64,000 bases of DNA from Cellulomonas sp. Leaf334. GTDB lineage: Bacteria; Actinomycetota; Actinomycetes; Actinomycetales; Cellulomonadaceae. Below are positions 1 to 9,645 of the stretch, piece by piece; position 1 is the stretch's first letter, and each line of letters begins with the position of its first letter. The translations under genes were made by a program, and so were the position numbers. The stretch spans positions 1,211,198 through 1,275,197 of the forward strand of contig NZ_LMOO01000001.1 of assembly GCF_001424195.1 (NCBI RefSeq), written 5' to 3'. The notes below the pieces were generated by a model that was not told the DNA's origin, made no database searches, and saw only the letters and a list, made by a program, of their open reading frames with translations.

Positions 1-106
1 AGGTTTCACTCCCTAGGTCCGCGCGCGCGCCAGTCCCTACGTTCCCCTCAGGGCTGCGTCGTGCCCTCCGACGAGGACGTCGGCCGTGACCGCAGGAGGA
101 AGCACC

Positions 107-2356
107 ATGTCCCACCCTCGCAGAACCATCCCGTGGCTGATGGCGGCCACGATGGCCATCGGTGTCGGGGTCGCGGTCGCGCAGCCCGCGACCGCGGCAG
201 CAGGCTGCCGTGTGGACTACACGGTGACCAACCAGTGGGGCGCCGGCTTCGGGGCCGACGTCAAGGTCACCAACCTCGGGGACGCCGTCACCGGCTGGAC
301 CCTGACGTGGTCGTTCGGCGCCGGGCAGACCGTCACCCAGGCGTGGAACGCGGCGACGTCGCAGAGCGGCTCGCAGGTGACGGCGACGAACGTCTCGTAC
401 AACGGCGGGATCGCGTCCGGCGCGAGCACGTCGTTCGGGTTCAACGGCTCGTGGTCGGGCAGCAACCCGGTGCCGACGACGTTCGCGCTCAACGGGACCA
501 CGTGCACCGGCGGCACGTCGACACCGACGACGAGCCCGACGGTCAGCCCCACCAGCACGCCGACCACGACCCCCACGGCGACGCCCACCGCCACCCCGAC
601 CCCGACGCCGACGAGCACGACCCCGCCGGCCGGTGCATGGCAGGCCGAGAAGCTCGACCGCGGCCTCATCAGCGTGCGCTCCGGCAGCAACAACCTCGTC
701 CAGTGGCGGCTGCTGGGCACGGAGTCCGCGAGCACCGGGTTCAACCTCTACCGCGGCGGCACGAAGATCGCCGGCCCGATCACCGACTCGACCAACTACC
801 TCGACTCCGGCGCCTCGGCCGGCGCCACCTACACGGTCCGCGCCGTGGTGAACGGGTCCGAACAGGCGGCCTCGGCGACGTCGCTCACGTTCGGCAACGG
901 CTACCTCGACGTCCCCATCCAGAAGCCCAGCGGCGACTACGTGGCCAACGACGGCAGCGTCGGCGACCTGGACGGTGACGGCCAGCTCGAGATCGTCCTG
1001 AAGTGGGACCCGACCAACGCCAAGGACAACTCCCAGTCCGGCGTCACGGGCAACGTGTACGTCGACGCGTACGAGCTGAACGGCACGCGCCTGTGGCGGA
1101 TCGACCTGGGCCGCAACATCCGCGCCGGTGCGCACTACACGCAGTTCCAGGTCTACGACTACGACGGCGACGGCAAGGCCGAGGTCGCGATGAAGACCGC
1201 GGACGGCACCCGCTCAGGTACCGGCCAGGTCATCGGCGACTCCGGTGCCGACTACCGGAACTCGTCGGGCTACGTGCTGTCCGGCCCCGAGTACTTCACG
1301 GTGTTCACCGGCCAGACGGGTGCGATCGGCGCGACGACGAGCTACGTCCCGGCCCGCGGCACGGTGTCGAGCTGGGGCGACAGCTACGGCAACCGGGTCG
1401 ACCGGTTCCTCGCCGGCACCGCGTACCTGGACGGCTCGCGGCCGTCGATCATCATGGCCCGCGGCTACTACACGCGCGCCGTGATCGTGGCGTGGGACTA
1501 CCGCAACGGGCAGCTGACACGGCGGTGGACGTTCGACTCGAACAGCTCGACCTCGGGCAACAGCACGTACGCCGGGCAGGGCAACCACTCGCTGTCCGTG
1601 GCCGACGTCGACGGGGACGGCAAGCAGGAGATCCTCTACGGCGCGGCGGCCATCGACGACGACGGACGCGGCCTGTGGAACACCCGCAACGGGCACGGGG
1701 ATGCCGGGCACGTGGGCGACCTGATCCCGAGCCGGCCCGGCCTGGAGTACTACAAGGTCGACGAGGACGCCAGCAAGCCCGCCTCGTGGATGGCCGACGC
1801 CCGCACGGGTCAGATCCTGTGGAGCACCCCGGCCGCCGGTGACAACGGTCGCGGGGTCTCCGGCGACATCTGGTCGGGCAGCCCCGGGGCCGAGTCGTGG
1901 TCGTCGGCGGACTCGCAGCTGCGCAACACGTCCGGGCAGACCGTCGCCCGCAAGCCCAGCTCGGCCAACTTCCTGGCCTGGTGGGACGGCGACACCTCCC
2001 GGGAGCTGCTCGACGGCACCCGGATCGACAAGTACGGCACGGGCGGCGACACCCGCCTCCTGACCGGGTCGGACGTGCGCTCGAACAACGGCACCAAGTC
2101 CACCCCGGTGCTGTCCGGCGACCTGTTCGGCGACTGGCGGGAAGAGGTCATCTGGGCGAGGTCGGACGAGTCGGCGCTGCGCATCTACGCGACGCCGACC
2201 GTCACGAGCACCCGCGTGTGGACCCTGCTGCACGACCAGACCTACCGGGTCGCGATCGCGTGGCAGAACACGGCGTACAACCAGCCGCCGCACCCGGGCT
2301 TCTTCCTGGGCACGCCGTTCACGATGCCCGCCCAGCCGGTGATCAGCACCCCCTGA
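107..2356 (+). CDS. Secreted CBM2-rhamnogalacturonan lyase (PL11 family)
   Basis: Secreted lyase expected to cleave the rhamnogalacturonan I backbone of pectin by beta-elimination. From the ATG chosen here (749 aa), residues 1-32 form a signal peptide (Arg-rich start, hydrophobic core, then Ala-rich cleavage region). Residues 33-136 are a family 2 carbohydrate-binding module with a Cys near each end and conserved Trp residues. Residues about 138-178 are a Thr/Pro linker. The rest is a PL11/YesW-like catalytic domain with repeated Ca-binding-type D-x-D-G-D motifs (GDLDGDGQ, YDYDGDGK, ADVDGDGK). The ATG at 107 follows AGGAGGA at 94-100; an upstream GTG at 86 in frame lacks such a site. It is followed by a GH95 gene, so the pair may act together on pectin. 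Family call is by motif recognition; the exact product (endo or exo) is not decidable. Confidence 0.93.
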   Translation: MSHPRRTIPWLMAATMAIGVGVAVAQPATAAAGCRVDYTVTNQWGAGFGADVKVTNLGDAVTGWTLTWSFGAGQTVTQAWNAATSQSGSQVTATNVSYNGGIASGASTSFGFNGSWSGSNPVPTTFALNGTTCTGGTSTPTTSPTVSPTSTPTTTPTATPTATPTPTPTSTTPPAGAWQAEKLDRGLISVRSGSNNLVQWRLLGTESASTGFNLYRGGTKIAGPITDSTNYLDSGASAGATYTVRAVVNGSEQAASATSLTFGNGYLDVPIQKPSGDYVANDGSVGDLDGDGQLEIVLKWDPTNAKDNSQSGVTGNVYVDAYELNGTRLWRIDLGRNIRAGAHYTQFQVYDYDGDGKAEVAMKTADGTRSGTGQVIGDSGADYRNSSGYVLSGPEYFTVFTGQTGAIGATTSYVPARGTVSSWGDSYGNRVDRFLAGTAYLDGSRPSIIMARGYYTRAVIVAWDYRNGQLTRRWTFDSNSSTSGNSTYAGQGNHSLSVADVDGDGKQEILYGAAAIDDDGRGLWNTRNGHGDAGHVGDLIPSRPGLEYYKVDEDASKPASWMADARTGQILWSTPAAGDNGRGVSGDIWSGSPGAESWSSADSQLRNTSGQTVARKPSSANFLAWWDGDTSRELLDGTRIDKYGTGGDTRLLTGSDVRSNNGTKSTPVLSGDLFGDWREEVIWARSDESALRIYATPTVTSTRVWTLLHDQTYRVAIAWQNTAYNQPPHPGFFLGTPFTMPAQPVISTP

Positions 2357-2362
2357 TCTACG

Positions 2363-2407
2363 CTGCCGGTCGGACCGTCGCCCCTCCCCTGGCGGTCCGA
2401 CCGGCAG
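2363..2407 (+). terminator. Hairpin after the PL11 lyase gene
   Basis: Perfect 15-bp inverted repeat (arms 2363-2377 and 2393-2407, 15-base loop) starting 7 bases after the lyase stop codon. There is no T-tract, as often in high-GC actinobacteria. It sits just before the GH95 ribosome-binding site (CAGGAG at 2411), so it could also reduce read-through or protect the lyase mRNA 3' end within an operon. Confidence 0.6.
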
Positions 2408-2420
2408 CCTCAGGAGACGC

Positions 2421-4685
2421 GTGACGACCGAGACGACCCTGCGCTACGACGCCCCCGCGGACCTCTGGACGGACGCGCTCCCGCTCGGCAACGGCCGGCT
2501 GGGCGCGATGGTCTTCGGGGGCGTCGCGGTCGAACGGCTCCAGCTCAACGACGACACCTGCTGGTCGGGAGCCCCCCGCTCGGGCTCCGCACCCGACGGC
2601 CCCGCCGCGCTGGCGGCCGCCCGGGACGCCCTCGGCCGGGGCGACGTGCGGGACGCCGAGCGGCGGGTCCAGCAGCTGCAGGGCGGCTTCGTCCAGGCGT
2701 ACCAGCCCTTCGTGGACCTCTGGCTGGAGCAGGACACCTCGCCCGACGGGTACGAGCGGTGGCTGCGTCTGGACGAGGGCGTCGCCGGCCAGACGTGGGC
2801 GACCGGTGCGCAGGAGGCGTTCGTCAGCCGGCCCGCGTCCGTCGTCGTGGTGCACCGCACGTGGTCCGGCGGGGCCTTACGGGTCCGGCTCACCTCGGAG
2901 CACCCCCTCGACCGGCCGACCGGTGACGGCTCGCGCTGGTCGGCCACGCTGCGCCTGCCGTCGGACGCACCGCCCGACTACGTGGCCGGGGCGCAGGTCG
3001 TCCGCGACCGCGGACCCGGGACCAGCATCACGGCGGCCGTCGCGGTCGAGGTGGTCACGGACGGCGTCGTCGCCGCCGACGCCCAGGGTCTGCTGCTGCG
3101 CGACGCGACGTGGGCGACGGTCGTCGTCGCGAGCGCGACCGACTACGCCGGGGCGACGACCCCCCTGCACGGGGACGCGGACGCGCTGCGGACGGAGGCG
3201 TCCGCCATCGCGGCGACCGCCGCGGCCCGCGGGGTGGCCGCACTGCGTGACGAGCACGTCGCCGACCACGCCGCGCTGTTCGGCCGGGTGTCCCTCGACC
3301 TGCCGGGTACCGCGAGCGACCTGCCGACGGACGAGCGGCTCCGTCGGCACGCGGCCGGGCAGCCCGACCCGGGGCTCGCCGCGCTCGCGTTCCACCACGG
3401 GCGGTACCTGCTGATCGCGGGGTCGCGCCCGGGAACACTGCCGATGACCCTGCAGGGGATCTGGAACGACGCGGTGCGGCCCCCGTGGTCGTCCAACTTC
3501 ACGATCAACATCAACACCGAGATGAACTACTGGCCGGCACTGAGCACGGACCTCGCGGAGTGCCACGAGCCGCTGCTGCGCTGGATCGGCGAGCTGGCCG
3601 CCTCCGGGACCCGCACCGCGACCGAGCTGTACGGGCTGCGCGGGTGGACCGCGCACCACAACTCCGACGCGTGGGCGTTCACCGAGCCCGTCGGCGACGG
3701 AGCGAGCGACCCGTCCTGGTCGTTCTGGCCGTTCGGCGGCGTCTGGCTCGTCCGGCACCTGGTCGACCACCACGACTTCACGGGCACCCTCCCCGACCCG
3801 TCCGTGCTGGTCGGCGCCGCACGGTTCGTGCTCGACTGGCTGGTCGAGCTCCCCCACGGGACGCTCGGCACCCAGCCGTCGACGTCCCCGGAGAACACCT
3901 TCGTCGCCCCGGACGGCCTGCCCGCGTCGGTGACCACGTCGACCACCGCGGACCTGGCGATGGCCCGCGACCTCCTCGAGAACGTCGTGCGGCTCGGCAC
4001 GCCCGCGGACCTGGTCGCCGAGGCGAGGGCCGCTCTCGACCGACTGCCCGCCGAACGCGTCGCACCCGACGGTCGGATCGCGGAGTGGCTCGACGACGTG
4101 GTCGACGCCGAGCCCGAGCACCGGCACCAGAGCCACCTGTTCGGCGTCTACCCGGGCACGTCGATCGACCCCGACCAGGCGCCGGACCTCGCGCGGGCTG
4201 CGCTGGCCACGCTCGACGCGCGCGGCCCCGACTCGACGGGCTGGTCGCTGGCGTGGCGCCTCAGCCTGCGTGCCCGCCTGCGCGACCCGGCGGGTGCCGA
4301 GGCGATGGTGGACGCGTTCCTGCGACCGGCGGGCTCGGGCGCCGGCGTCTACCGCAACCTCTTCTGCGCCCACCCGCCGTTCCAGGTCGACGGCAACCTG
4401 GGCTTCACCGCGGGCGTCGCCGAGCTCCTGCTCCAGTCGCACCGCACGGTGGGTGCGTCGCGCGAGCTGCACCTGCTGCCGACTCTCCCGCCCTCGTGGC
4501 CGTCGGGGGCCGTGCGCGGGCTGCGGGCGCGCGGCGGGGTGTCGGTCGACCTCGCCTGGGACGCGCACGCGCTCACCGTCGCGCGCCTCGTGGCGGACCG
4601 GGACAGCACGGTCCTGGTCCGCCACGGCGGCGGTTCCGAACGCCTCGACCTGCGCGCCGGAGAGGCCACGACGCTCACACCGTGA
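2421..4685 (+). CDS. Glycoside hydrolase family 95 (alpha-L-fucosidase-type)
   Basis: Full-length (754 aa) GH95 enzyme; the family hydrolyses terminal alpha-1,2-L-fucose, and some members act on alpha-L-galactose. The N-terminal beta-sandwich begins with the family hallmark LPLGNGRLGAMV (about residues 20-31). In the (alpha/alpha)6 barrel I see the Asn-x-Asn pair (N363, N365, before EMNYWPA), the general acid Glu (E491 in STSPENTF), the HRHQSHLFGVYPGT motif and the late Asp (D657 in FQVDGNLG), matching the catalytic set known from the bifidobacterial AfcA enzyme. No signal peptide is visible, so it is probably cytoplasmic and acts on imported oligosaccharides. GTG start preceded by CAGGAG at 2411-2416. 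The 3' end overlaps the convergent gene by 11 bases. Confidence 0.93.
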   Translation: MTTETTLRYDAPADLWTDALPLGNGRLGAMVFGGVAVERLQLNDDTCWSGAPRSGSAPDGPAALAAARDALGRGDVRDAERRVQQLQGGFVQAYQPFVDLWLEQDTSPDGYERWLRLDEGVAGQTWATGAQEAFVSRPASVVVVHRTWSGGALRVRLTSEHPLDRPTGDGSRWSATLRLPSDAPPDYVAGAQVVRDRGPGTSITAAVAVEVVTDGVVAADAQGLLLRDATWATVVVASATDYAGATTPLHGDADALRTEASAIAATAAARGVAALRDEHVADHAALFGRVSLDLPGTASDLPTDERLRRHAAGQPDPGLAALAFHHGRYLLIAGSRPGTLPMTLQGIWNDAVRPPWSSNFTININTEMNYWPALSTDLAECHEPLLRWIGELAASGTRTATELYGLRGWTAHHNSDAWAFTEPVGDGASDPSWSFWPFGGVWLVRHLVDHHDFTGTLPDPSVLVGAARFVLDWLVELPHGTLGTQPSTSPENTFVAPDGLPASVTTSTTADLAMARDLLENVVRLGTPADLVAEARAALDRLPAERVAPDGRIAEWLDDVVDAEPEHRHQSHLFGVYPGTSIDPDQAPDLARAALATLDARGPDSTGWSLAWRLSLRARLRDPAGAEAMVDAFLRPAGSGAGVYRNLFCAHPPFQVDGNLGFTAGVAELLLQSHRTVGASRELHLLPTLPPSWPSGAVRGLRARGGVSVDLAWDAHALTVARLVADRDSTVLVRHGGGSERLDLRAGEATTLTP

Positions 4686-5340
4686 CCGGGACCGCCGCAC
4701 CGGCGGACACCGAGACGGTCCGTCCGGTCAGCGTCGCGTCCTGGACCGCCTCCGCGAGGAACCAGCCGACCTGCGCGCGCGAGACCTTCGTGCCCTCGAT
4801 GGCCCCGTCGGTCGACGTCGTCGGCGCACCGGCCCACGGTTCGTCGGTGAGGGTGACCGGCTGGACCTCGACCCAGTCGAGGCCGCTCGCGCGCAGCTCG
4901 ACGCCCTGACGCTCGGTGTCCGCGATCTGCGGCCGGAGCAGCAGCGCGAAGATCAGCCGGTTGACCAGCGGGAGGCCGACGCTCGTCGGCCCCGTGCCGT
5001 AGGACGTCTGCACGACCACGCGGCGCACCCCGTGGCGCCGCATCGCGGCCAGCACCGTGCGCGTGCCTCGCGAGCGGATGTCGAGCGGCGTGCCCGACGG
5101 TCCGCGCAGGCGGACCCGGACGGCGCTCTCGCTGATGCCGAGCGTGACGACGACGACGTCCTTGCCCTGGACCAGACGGTCCACCGTGGCGGCGTCGGTG
5201 GCGTCTCCGTCGATCCCTCGGACCCCCGGCAGCGACGACGCGTGCCGCGAGAGAGCGGTGACGTCGTGCCCACGGCTGACCAGCTCGGTGACGGCGGCAC
5301 GGCCGGAGCCGCCCGTCGCTCCGACGACGAGAACCTTCAT
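4675..5340 (-). CDS. NAD(P)-binding SDR/NmrA-like oxidoreductase
   Basis: Protein of 221 aa with an N-terminal Rossmann motif (VVGATGGSGRAAV, residues about 4-16), typical of the NAD(P)H-binding NmrA-like/atypical SDR family. These act as small-molecule reductases, epimerases or redox-sensing regulators; the substrate is unknown. The ATG at 5340 is chosen because AAGGAG lies just upstream on this strand. An upstream extension of the frame runs into the divergent AraC-type gene and is not credible. It is divergent from that regulator with 114 bases between them, an arrangement in which the regulator usually controls its neighbour. Confidence 0.85.
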   Translation of the reverse strand: MKVLVVGATGGSGRAAVTELVSRGHDVTALSRHASSLPGVRGIDGDATDAATVDRLVQGKDVVVVTLGISESAVRVRLRGPSGTPLDIRSRGTRTVLAAMRRHGVRRVVVQTSYGTGPTSVGLPLVNRLIFALLLRPQIADTERQGVELRASGLDWVEVQPVTLTDEPWAGAPTTSTDGAIEGTKVSRAQVGWFLAEAVQDATLTGRTVSVSAGAAVPVTV

Positions 5341-5383
5341 GATCTGACTCCTTCGATGCGGTGCGGGTTCCTGTGGTTTCCAC

Positions 5384-5417
5384 CTCATCAGCGGCGCCCT
5401 GGACGGTCTATGATGAG
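5384..5417 (+). promoter_or_regulatory. Putative operator/promoter between SDR-like and AraC-type genes
   Basis: The divergent intergenic region contains a perfect 7-bp inverted repeat, CTCATCA (5384-5390) and TGATGAG (5411-5417), 20 bases apart. A good -10-like hexamer TATGAT (5409-5414) for the AraC-type gene overlaps the right arm; no clear -35 is visible. The arrangement fits an operator bound by the adjacent AraC-family regulator. Function is inferred from position only. Confidence 0.4.
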
Positions 5418-5454
5418 TCGTCGCCAATCCATGACAGATCATCCAGGAGGACGC

Positions 5455-6423
5455 GTGACCGTCGTCGATCTCCCCTGGACCCCGGTCGACCCCGTCGGCG
5501 AGGCCCTGCACCACCTGCGCGTCACCGGCGTGTTCTACAGCCGCACCGAGGCGGACGGCCCGTGGGGGGTCGAGATGCCCGCGTTCGGCGACTGCGTCAG
5601 CTTCCACGTCGTGACGGCCGGCGAGGCGTGGGTCGAGGTCGAGGGCTCACCGCCCGTGCGGCTGGTGCCGGGCGACCTCGCGCTGGTCCCGCACGGACGC
5701 GGGCACCTGCTGCGCAGCGCCCCGGGGGTGCCGTCGATGGGCCGCGTCGACGAGCTGCCGCAGGAGTTCCTCAGCCCGAACTACTCCGTGCTGCGCCACC
5801 AGGGCACCGGCTCGCACGTCGAGCTGATCTGCGGCGTGCTCTCCGTCGACGGCGCCGCCTCCCGGCTCCTGCTGGACCTGCTGCCCTCGGTCGTGCACGT
5901 CGACGGCCGGCAGGGCGGGGCGTGGATGGCGGCCACTCTCGCCCTCACGACCGAGGAGCTGACCCACGCCCGGCCCGGTGGCGAGGCCGTGACCACCCGG
6001 CTCGCGGACATCCTCGTGATCCAGTCGATCCGCGCCTGGCTGGACGCCCAGCAGATCAGCACCGGCTGGCTCGGCGCCTTGCGCGACCCGCAGCTCGGCG
6101 CCGCGATCACCGCCGTGCACCGCGAGCCCGGCAGGCCGTGGACCGTCGCGACGATGGCGCACGAGGCGACGATGTCCCGGTCCGCGTTCTCCGCACGGTT
6201 CACCGAGGTCGTCGGTGAGCCAGCTATGCAGTACGTCACGCGCGTCCGCATGCATGTCGCGTCCGACCGGCTCGGCTACGGGCGCGCGACCGTGCGCGAG
6301 GTGGCCGCCGAGCTCGGGTACGACTCCGAGGCGTCCTTCAGCCGCGCGTACAAGCGGGAGGTCGGCGTCTCCCCCGGCCGGACACGGCGCTCACCGGGAT
6401 GGTCCGACACACCCGTGGCGTGA
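5455..6423 (+). CDS. AraC-family regulator with N-terminal cupin
   Basis: Transcription regulator of 322 aa. The N-terminal half is a cupin-type ligand-binding domain (effector unknown). The C-terminal roughly 100 residues hold two helix-turn-helix units of the AraC/XylS type: WTVATMAHEATMSRSAFSARF, then VREVAAELGYDSEASFSRAYKREVG close to the family signature. The GTG at 5455 is preferred because AGGAGG (5445-5450) lies five bases upstream; an in-frame ATG at 5431 is possible but lacks such a site. In relatives of this layout the regulator often controls a divergent short-chain dehydrogenase-like gene, and one is present here. Confidence 0.88.
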   Translation: MTVVDLPWTPVDPVGEALHHLRVTGVFYSRTEADGPWGVEMPAFGDCVSFHVVTAGEAWVEVEGSPPVRLVPGDLALVPHGRGHLLRSAPGVPSMGRVDELPQEFLSPNYSVLRHQGTGSHVELICGVLSVDGAASRLLLDLLPSVVHVDGRQGGAWMAATLALTTEELTHARPGGEAVTTRLADILVIQSIRAWLDAQQISTGWLGALRDPQLGAAITAVHREPGRPWTVATMAHEATMSRSAFSARFTEVVGEPAMQYVTRVRMHVASDRLGYGRATVREVAAELGYDSEASFSRAYKREVGVSPGRTRRSPGWSDTPVA

Positions 6424-6489
6424 CCGTCGCGGCCCGGCGTAACGTCGCTCGGACCAGGATCCGCGGGCAGCGACGAGGGGTGACCAGCG

Positions 6490-6894
6490 ATGAGCATGAT
6501 GGCCGACATGATGAAGTCCATGCCGATGGCAGGGATGACCGGTATGCAGATGCCGATGATGCAGGACTGCGTCGAGGCGTGCTCGGCAGCCGCGATGGCC
6601 GCCACCATGTGCGCCGACGCGGACGGCGGCGAGGGCATGGGGCGATGTGCCTCGATGTGCATGAGCACCGCGGACGTCGCGACGACGATGATGCGGATGA
6701 TGCTGCGCCCCGCCGGCTACGACATGGGCGTGATGACCTCGATGATGACGGCGTGCATGGCGATGGGTGAGGCGTGCGCCGCGGAGTGCATGATGCACGC
6801 CGAGATGTCGGAGCACTGCCGGATCTGCGCCTCGGCGTGCACCGCGATGGTCGAGGCCTGCCGGATGGCGATGTCCTCGATGCAGACGGCCTAA
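6490..6894 (+). CDS. Four-helix-bundle copper-storage-like protein (Csp family)
   Basis: Protein of 134 aa extremely rich in Met (about 30) and Cys (13), with Cys spaced as C-x3-C along helices (DCVEACSAA, RCASMCMS, ACMAMGEACAAECMM, HCRICASACTAMVEAC). This pattern matches the DUF326/Csp four-helix bundles that store many Cu(I) ions inside the bundle. No signal peptide is visible, suggesting a cytosolic Csp3-like form. The N-terminal Met run (MSMMADMMKSMPMAGMTGMQ) is unusually methionine-dense. No copper exporter or CsoR-type regulator is adjacent, so regulation is unknown. The 3' end overlaps the convergent neighbour by 4 bases. Confidence 0.85.
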   Translation: MSMMADMMKSMPMAGMTGMQMPMMQDCVEACSAAAMAATMCADADGGEGMGRCASMCMSTADVATTMMRMMLRPAGYDMGVMTSMMTACMAMGEACAAECMMHAEMSEHCRICASACTAMVEACRMAMSSMQTA

Positions 6895-7196
6895 CCGACG
6901 ACGGGGCGCGCCGAGTACCAGGCGCCACCCAGGGCGAGCACCTCGGCGACCAGGTGCACCGCGACGGGTTCCCCGATCGCGGGCGCCGCCCTGGTCGCCA
7001 GCACGGTCGCGTCCCCGTCCAGCAGGGCGACGGTGACCGTGTCGGGCTCGCGCGCGATCACGAGCCCGTCGCGCCAGGCGCGCGGTGAGGCGGTCGCGAC
7101 GACCTCCTGGATGGGGAGGAGGTCGATACGGGTACGGTTCGGCAAGGTGTGCTCCAGGTCTGGCGATGTCCACTGTCGGTCCGCACCGTCGAGCAC
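6891..7196 (-). CDS. Hypothetical protein (101 aa)
   Basis: Small protein that I do not recognise. Codon third positions are strongly G/C, like the neighbours, and the sequence has alternating hydrophobic beta-strand character (DTVTVALLDGDATVLATR), which favours a real gene. The GTG start at 7196 has no good ribosome-binding site, so the true start could be internal. It converges on the copper-storage-like gene and overlaps it by 4 bases. Confidence 0.5.
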   Translation of the reverse strand: MLDGADRQWTSPDLEHTLPNRTRIDLLPIQEVVATASPRAWRDGLVIAREPDTVTVALLDGDATVLATRAAPAIGEPVAVHLVAEVLALGGAWYSARPVVG

Positions 7197-7434
7197 GGTG
7201 TCGGGCTGCGCCGCGGGGCGGCGGGTCAGGTCCTACCTGCGGTGACACACCTGCAGAGAGCTCCTCAGAGCTGCACGGACCGGGAGGACGAGGTCCTCAG
7301 AGACACATTCGACACAGACACCGGCGCGTCGACATGACGTCGACGGATCCCGCGGTGCTGGTGATGGACATGCGACGAGTGTGAGCACCCGTCCACATGC
7401 TGTCAAGCAGTCTCGGATGGCGGACGCCCGCCGC

Positions 7435-9441
7435 TCACCGCCCGAGCTGTCGGGCCAGCACGTCGACGTCGGTCGTCGGCAGGTCGCACACGAAACCACG
7501 GCACACATAGGCGGCGGGTCCCGACCGGTCCCTGAGCAGCGGGGGGACCTCCGCGCCCGGTACGCCCACGGCGACCACGAGCCCAGGCGCCGTCGACCGG
7601 ACAGCGACGGCGTGCAGGGCGCGCCGCGCGGGATCGTCATCCCCGACGACCGCCACCTCCCGCGGTCCGTCGAGCAGGGCCTCCACCACCGCGAGCGCCG
7701 CTCCCGCCGCCCTCGGGAAACGTGTCGCGATGCCGAGCGGACCCCGCAGCGCGCGCTCGGCCGCCTCCCGGTGCCGCAGCGATCCCGCCAGGGCCGCGTA
7801 CGTCAGCAGGGCGGCCGCCGCAGCGGACTGGCCCGACGGCGTCGGCCCGTCGGCGGGGTCCTGCAGGACGCGGATCCGCCCCACGACGGCGTCGGTCTCG
7901 TCGTCGGCGGTGTCCCGCAGCCCGCCGTCCGTGGCGGCGAAGTGCACGAGCACCGTCTCCAGCAGGTCCCCGGCGGCGTCGAACCAGGCGGGGTCACCCG
8001 TGACCGCGCTGAGCGTCAGGAACCCGTCGGCCACGTGCGCGTAGTCCTCCAGCACGCCCGGCGCGGCGCCGGCGACCCCGTCGCGCGAGGCCCGCACGAG
8101 GCGCGCCGACCCGTCCGGTGCACGACGCACGTGCGTCGCCCGCAGGAAGCGGGCCGCCACCGTCGCGGCGTCGAGCAGGTCCGGTCGGTCGAGCAGCGCA
8201 CCGGCCTCCGTCAGCGCCGCGACCGCCAGCCCGTTCCACCCGGAGACCACCTTGTCGTCCCGCGGGGGGTGCGGCCGCTGTTCCCGGTCCGCCCGCAGCC
8301 GCTCCCGGACGTCGTCGAGCCGCACGGGGTCGGGCGGGTCGACGCGCCGCTGCAGCACGGACAGCCCGTGCTCGAACGTGCCCTCGTCGGTCACGCCCAG
8401 GACGCCCGCCGCCCAGGTGCCGTCGTCGTCCCCGAGCACGGACCGCAGCTGTGCAGGGCTCCAGGCGTAGAACGCCCCCTCGCGGCCCTCGCTGTCGGCG
8501 TCGAGCGACGACGCGAAGCCGCCCTCGGCGGTGCGCAGGTCGTCGAGCAGCCACTGGGCAGTCTCGGTCGCGATGCGGCGCGCCTGCGCCGAACCCGTCG
8601 CCCGCCAGGCGTGCACGTACACGCGGAGCAGGAGCGCGTTGTCGTAGAGCATCTTCTCGAAGTGCGGGACCACCCAGGCGGCGTCGACGGAGTACCGGGC
8701 GAAGCCGCCCGCGAGCTGGTCGTACATCCCTCCGCGGGCCATCGCGTCGAGCGTCGCCTCCGCCATCGCGAGCGCGTCCGGGGAACCGGTGCGCGCGTGG
8801 TGGCGCAGCAGCCACTCCAGCACCATCGACGGCGGGAACTTCGGCGCCCCACCGAACCCTCCACGCGCGGCGTCGAACGTCGTCGCCAGACCCGCGAGCG
8901 CCCGCTCGACGACGTCGAGGCCGACCTGCTCCCCCGCGGCCGGCCGCTCCGCCAGCGCCTCCGCGATGACCCCCGCGCTCTGTTCCACCTCGCCCCGGCG
9001 CGTGGTCCACGCCGCCGCCACGCTCGCGAGCACCTCCGTGAACGACGGCATCCCCTGCACGCGGCGGGGCGGGAAGTACGTGCCGCAGAAGAACGGCTCC
9101 CCCGTCGGCGTCGTGAACACCGTCATCGGCCAGCCACCCGACCCCGTCATCGCCTGCGTCGCCGCCATGTAGACGGCGTCGACGTCGGGGCGCTCCTCGC
9201 GGTCCACCTTCACGCACACGAAGTGCTCGTTCATGAACGCCGCGGTCGCCTCGTCCTCGAACGACTCGTGCGCCATGACGTGGCACCAGTGGCACGCGGC
9301 GTATCCGACGGAGACGAGCACAGGCACGTCACGGGACGCCGCCTCCGCGAACGCGGCGTCCCCCCACTCGACCCAGTCGACGGGGTTGTCGGCGTGCTGC
9401 AGCAGGTACGGGCTCGTCGCGGATGCGAGGCGGTTCGGCAC
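7435..9441 (-). CDS. YyaL/SSP411-type thioredoxin-domain protein (DUF255)
   Basis: Protein of 668 aa. The first ~160 residues form a thioredoxin-like DUF255 domain with the family opening [22 protein letters not shown] and a CHWC redox-type motif ([11 protein letters not shown]). The rest is an (alpha/alpha)6-barrel region resembling N-acylglucosamine epimerases and glycosidases, as in B. subtilis YyaL and mammalian SPATA20. The biochemical role is unsettled. The GTG at 9441 is chosen because GGAGG lies upstream and the protein then begins exactly where the family begins; a longer frame to 9531 adds 30 atypical residues. The gene stands alone. The 238 bases between its 3' end and the next gene show nothing clear. 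Confidence 0.9.
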   Translation of the reverse strand: MPNRLASATSPYLLQHADNPVDWVEWGDAAFAEAASRDVPVLVSVGYAACHWCHVMAHESFEDEATAAFMNEHFVCVKVDREERPDVDAVYMAATQAMTGSGGWPMTVFTTPTGEPFFCGTYFPPRRVQGMPSFTEVLASVAAAWTTRRGEVEQSAGVIAEALAERPAAGEQVGLDVVERALAGLATTFDAARGGFGGAPKFPPSMVLEWLLRHHARTGSPDALAMAEATLDAMARGGMYDQLAGGFARYSVDAAWVVPHFEKMLYDNALLLRVYVHAWRATGSAQARRIATETAQWLLDDLRTAEGGFASSLDADSEGREGAFYAWSPAQLRSVLGDDDGTWAAGVLGVTDEGTFEHGLSVLQRRVDPPDPVRLDDVRERLRADREQRPHPPRDDKVVSGWNGLAVAALTEAGALLDRPDLLDAATVAARFLRATHVRRAPDGSARLVRASRDGVAGAAPGVLEDYAHVADGFLTLSAVTGDPAWFDAAGDLLETVLVHFAATDGGLRDTADDETDAVVGRIRVLQDPADGPTPSGQSAAAAALLTYAALAGSLRHREAAERALRGPLGIATRFPRAAGAALAVVEALLDGPREVAVVGDDDPARRALHAVAVRSTAPGLVVAVGVPGAEVPPLLRDRSGPAAYVCRGFVCDLPTTDVDVLARQLGR

Positions 9442-9645
9442 CGACCCAGCCTCCGCCAGAACCTGGGGGGAGGCGACCGCAGCGCCGCCCGCCGACGCCG
9501 AGACCACGTGGCCGGTTGCCCCAGGACACATCTGGACAGATGTTCAGGACCTTGGGCCCATCCGCTCGCAGGGTCGTCCGGGGTGAACTAGAGGCACGCG
9601 CGCGCCGAACAGGTCGGCGCTCGGGAGGTACCCCAGGAGGACCTC

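Noticed and set aside
520..640. Short tandem repeats resembling a CRISPR or satellite
   Set aside because: These are ACC/CCG-type codon repeats of the Thr/Pro linker between the CBM2 and the lyase domain. No CRISPR-like repeat-spacer array was seen in the window.
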